Shown here one piece after another: positions 14,053 to 14,745 of a stretch of 14,745 bases of DNA. The stretch lies in contig JABMRA010000043.1 in the NCBI GenBank assembly GCA_013202925.1, forward strand, positions 1 to 14,745, written 5' to 3'. The notes under the pieces were generated by a model. That model saw nothing but the letters and a program-made list of their open reading frames with translations, made no database searches and had not been told where the DNA came from. Position 1 is the first letter of the stretch. Each line of letters opens with the position of its first letter. Source of the stretch: Candidatus Omnitrophota bacterium (GTDB lineage: Bacteria; Omnitrophota; Gorgyraeia; Gorgyraeales; Gorgyraeaceae). A program made the position numbers and the translations under genes.

Positions 14053-14568
14053 ATGGAAGATTTGAAAGATTACATTCGCAACATTCCGGATTTTCCAAAA
14101 AAGGGTATCCTTTTTCGCGACATCACGACCCTTATAGGTGATAAGGAAAAGTTTGGCAGGGTCATCAATGAGTTGTCCAGGCGATACGCGGATAAAAAGA
14201 TCGACGCAGTGGTCGCGATCGAATCAAGGGGATTTATTTTTGGAGGGGCATTGGCCAGGGAATTGGGCGCGGCCTTTGTGCCTGTCAGAAAGAAAGGAAA
14301 ACTCCCCTACAAGACCTTGAGCGTGACATATTCATTGGAATACGGAGAAGACACAGTTGAACTTCATGAAGACGCGTTTAAGCCCGGCGCAAGGATTTTA
14401 TTGATAGATGACCTTTTGGCAACAGGCGGGACAATGGCCGCAGTGATAGACCTGGTAAAAAAATTAAAAGGCGAGATCGCAGAGATCGCCTTTGTCATAG
14501 AGCTTGCGGATTTAAAAGGCCGCGCCAGACTAAAAGGCCACCCGGTTTATTCAATGGTGCAATACTAA
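14053..14568 (+). CDS. apt: Adenine phosphoribosyltransferase
   Basis: Salvage enzyme converting adenine + PRPP to AMP + PPi in the cytoplasm. The 171-residue protein matches the usual 170-180. It opens with the APT signature IRNIPDFPKKGILFRDITTL, then AIESRGFIFGGALARELG, RKKGKLPYKT and YGEDTVELHEDA. The PRPP-binding loop is ILLIDDLLATGGT (residues ~115-127, D119-D120). All active-site parts are present. It is flanked by repeat elements on both sides (13883-14029 and 14577-14671), so it probably forms its own transcript. Confidence 0.96.
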   Translation: MEDLKDYIRNIPDFPKKGILFRDITTLIGDKEKFGRVINELSRRYADKKIDAVVAIESRGFIFGGALARELGAAFVPVRKKGKLPYKTLSVTYSLEYGEDTVELHEDAFKPGARILLIDDLLATGGTMAAVIDLVKKLKGEIAEIAFVIELADLKGRARLKGHPVYSMVQY

Positions 14569-14576
14569 AGATGTAA

Positions 14577-14671
14577 GGTCGATATGTTGGTGAAAGGTTA
14601 AAGGTGAAAAGTGAAAGGTTTAAAGTATGCTTTTCACTTCACACTTTCCCCCTTTCACTAACAAGGCGACC
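14577..14671. repeat. Heptad repeat with inverted arms between apt and tRNA-Arg
   Basis: Left arm heptads GGTGAAA, GGTTAAA, GGTGAAA, AGTGAAA, GGTTTAA (14589-14623). Right arm TTTTCAC, TTCACAC, TTTCCCC, CTTTCAC (14631-14658). Outer flanks also pair: 14577-14597 matches the complement of 14651-14671 at 17 of 21 positions (GGTCG...CGACC). It shares GGTGAAAGGTTAAA and CTTTTCACTTCACACTTT with the block at 12944-13028, in the same order. It could fold into a ~95-nt hairpin and end apt transcription just before the tRNA. Confidence 0.8.
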
Positions 14672-14685
14672 CTATAACTGGTTGC

Positions 14686-14745
14686 GTCCCTGTAGCTCAG
14701 ATGGATAGAGCAAAGGTTTCCTAAACCTGGTGTCGGCTGGTCGAA
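14686..14745 (+). tRNA. tRNA-Arg (anticodon CCT), 3' end outside window
   Basis: Decodes AGG. Acceptor strand GTCCCTG (14686-14692), TA, D stem GCTC/GAGC (14695-14698, 14708-14711), D loop AGATGGATA, anticodon arm AAGGT-TTCCTAA-ACCTG with CCT at 14720-14722, variable loop GTGTC and the start of the T arm GGCTG-GTCGAA. The 3' half of the T arm and the acceptor are beyond the edge. Two oddities: A14713 faces G14729 in the anticodon stem (27-43), and the T loop begins GTC rather than TTC. AGG is heavily used for Arg in this window, so such a tRNA fits. Confidence 0.88.

Noticed and set aside
14589..14658. CRISPR-like array from repeated GTGAAA units
   Set aside because: Units are 7 nt with no spacers and occur as inverted arms; no cas genes are present.

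Overview
This 14.7 kb window is a run of bacterial housekeeping genes, all on the + strand, with unusually structured spacers. The genes have a Gram-negative-like flavour: a lipoprotein with a lipobox and a LysM domain, and lipid-carrier enzymes. Arginine is very often encoded by AGG or AGA, AT and GC are moderately balanced, and the gene order resembles the Firmicutes phoH-to-sigA neighbourhood. My best guess for the source is an uncultivated bacterium of the Omnitrophota type. This is an inference from style and order, not from any marker gene.

Layout. (1) 1-716: the 3' part of aspS (aspartyl-tRNA synthetase). (2) 771-7783: a tightly packed block that looks like one operon. It holds a LysM lipoprotein, phoH, a pgpH-type 7TM-HD phosphodiesterase, ybeY, a DgkA-PAP2 fusion, a DUF502 membrane protein, recO and glyQ, with gaps of 0-25 nt or overlaps of up to 59 nt. 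(3) 8025-14568: four well-separated genes, glyS, ppdK (pyruvate phosphate dikinase), a short RpoD-like sigma factor and apt. (4) 14686 to the edge: the 5' part of a tRNA-Arg with anticodon CCT.

The spacers are the most distinctive part. Three contain degenerate 7-nt tandem repeats, mostly as a forward block followed by its reverse complement (699-755; 12944-13028; 14577-14671). A fourth heptad tract (777-811) lies inside the lipoprotein signal peptide. The heptad consensus differs between sites, but the design is shared. Two spacers hold copies of a MITE-like palindromic element with ends CGTCATTGCGAG / CTCGCAATGACG (7864-7962; 13883-14029). One spacer holds three successive perfect hairpins upstream of ppdK (10079-10218). 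Some heptads run into coding ends and supply the stop codons of aspS and ppdK.

Functionally the operon links ribosome and RNA maturation (YbeY, PhoH), second-messenger turnover (PgpH family, c-di-AMP), undecaprenyl or lipid carrier recycling (DgkA-PAP2), DNA repair (RecO) and glycine charging (GlyQ; GlyS follows). The later genes serve pyruvate/PEP interconversion, transcription initiation and adenine salvage. I found no CRISPR array, transposase, phage gene or toxin-antitoxin pair, and no clearly new multi-gene system. The strongest leads are the heptad-repeat spacers, the kinase-phosphatase fusion and the conserved but rearranged gene order.
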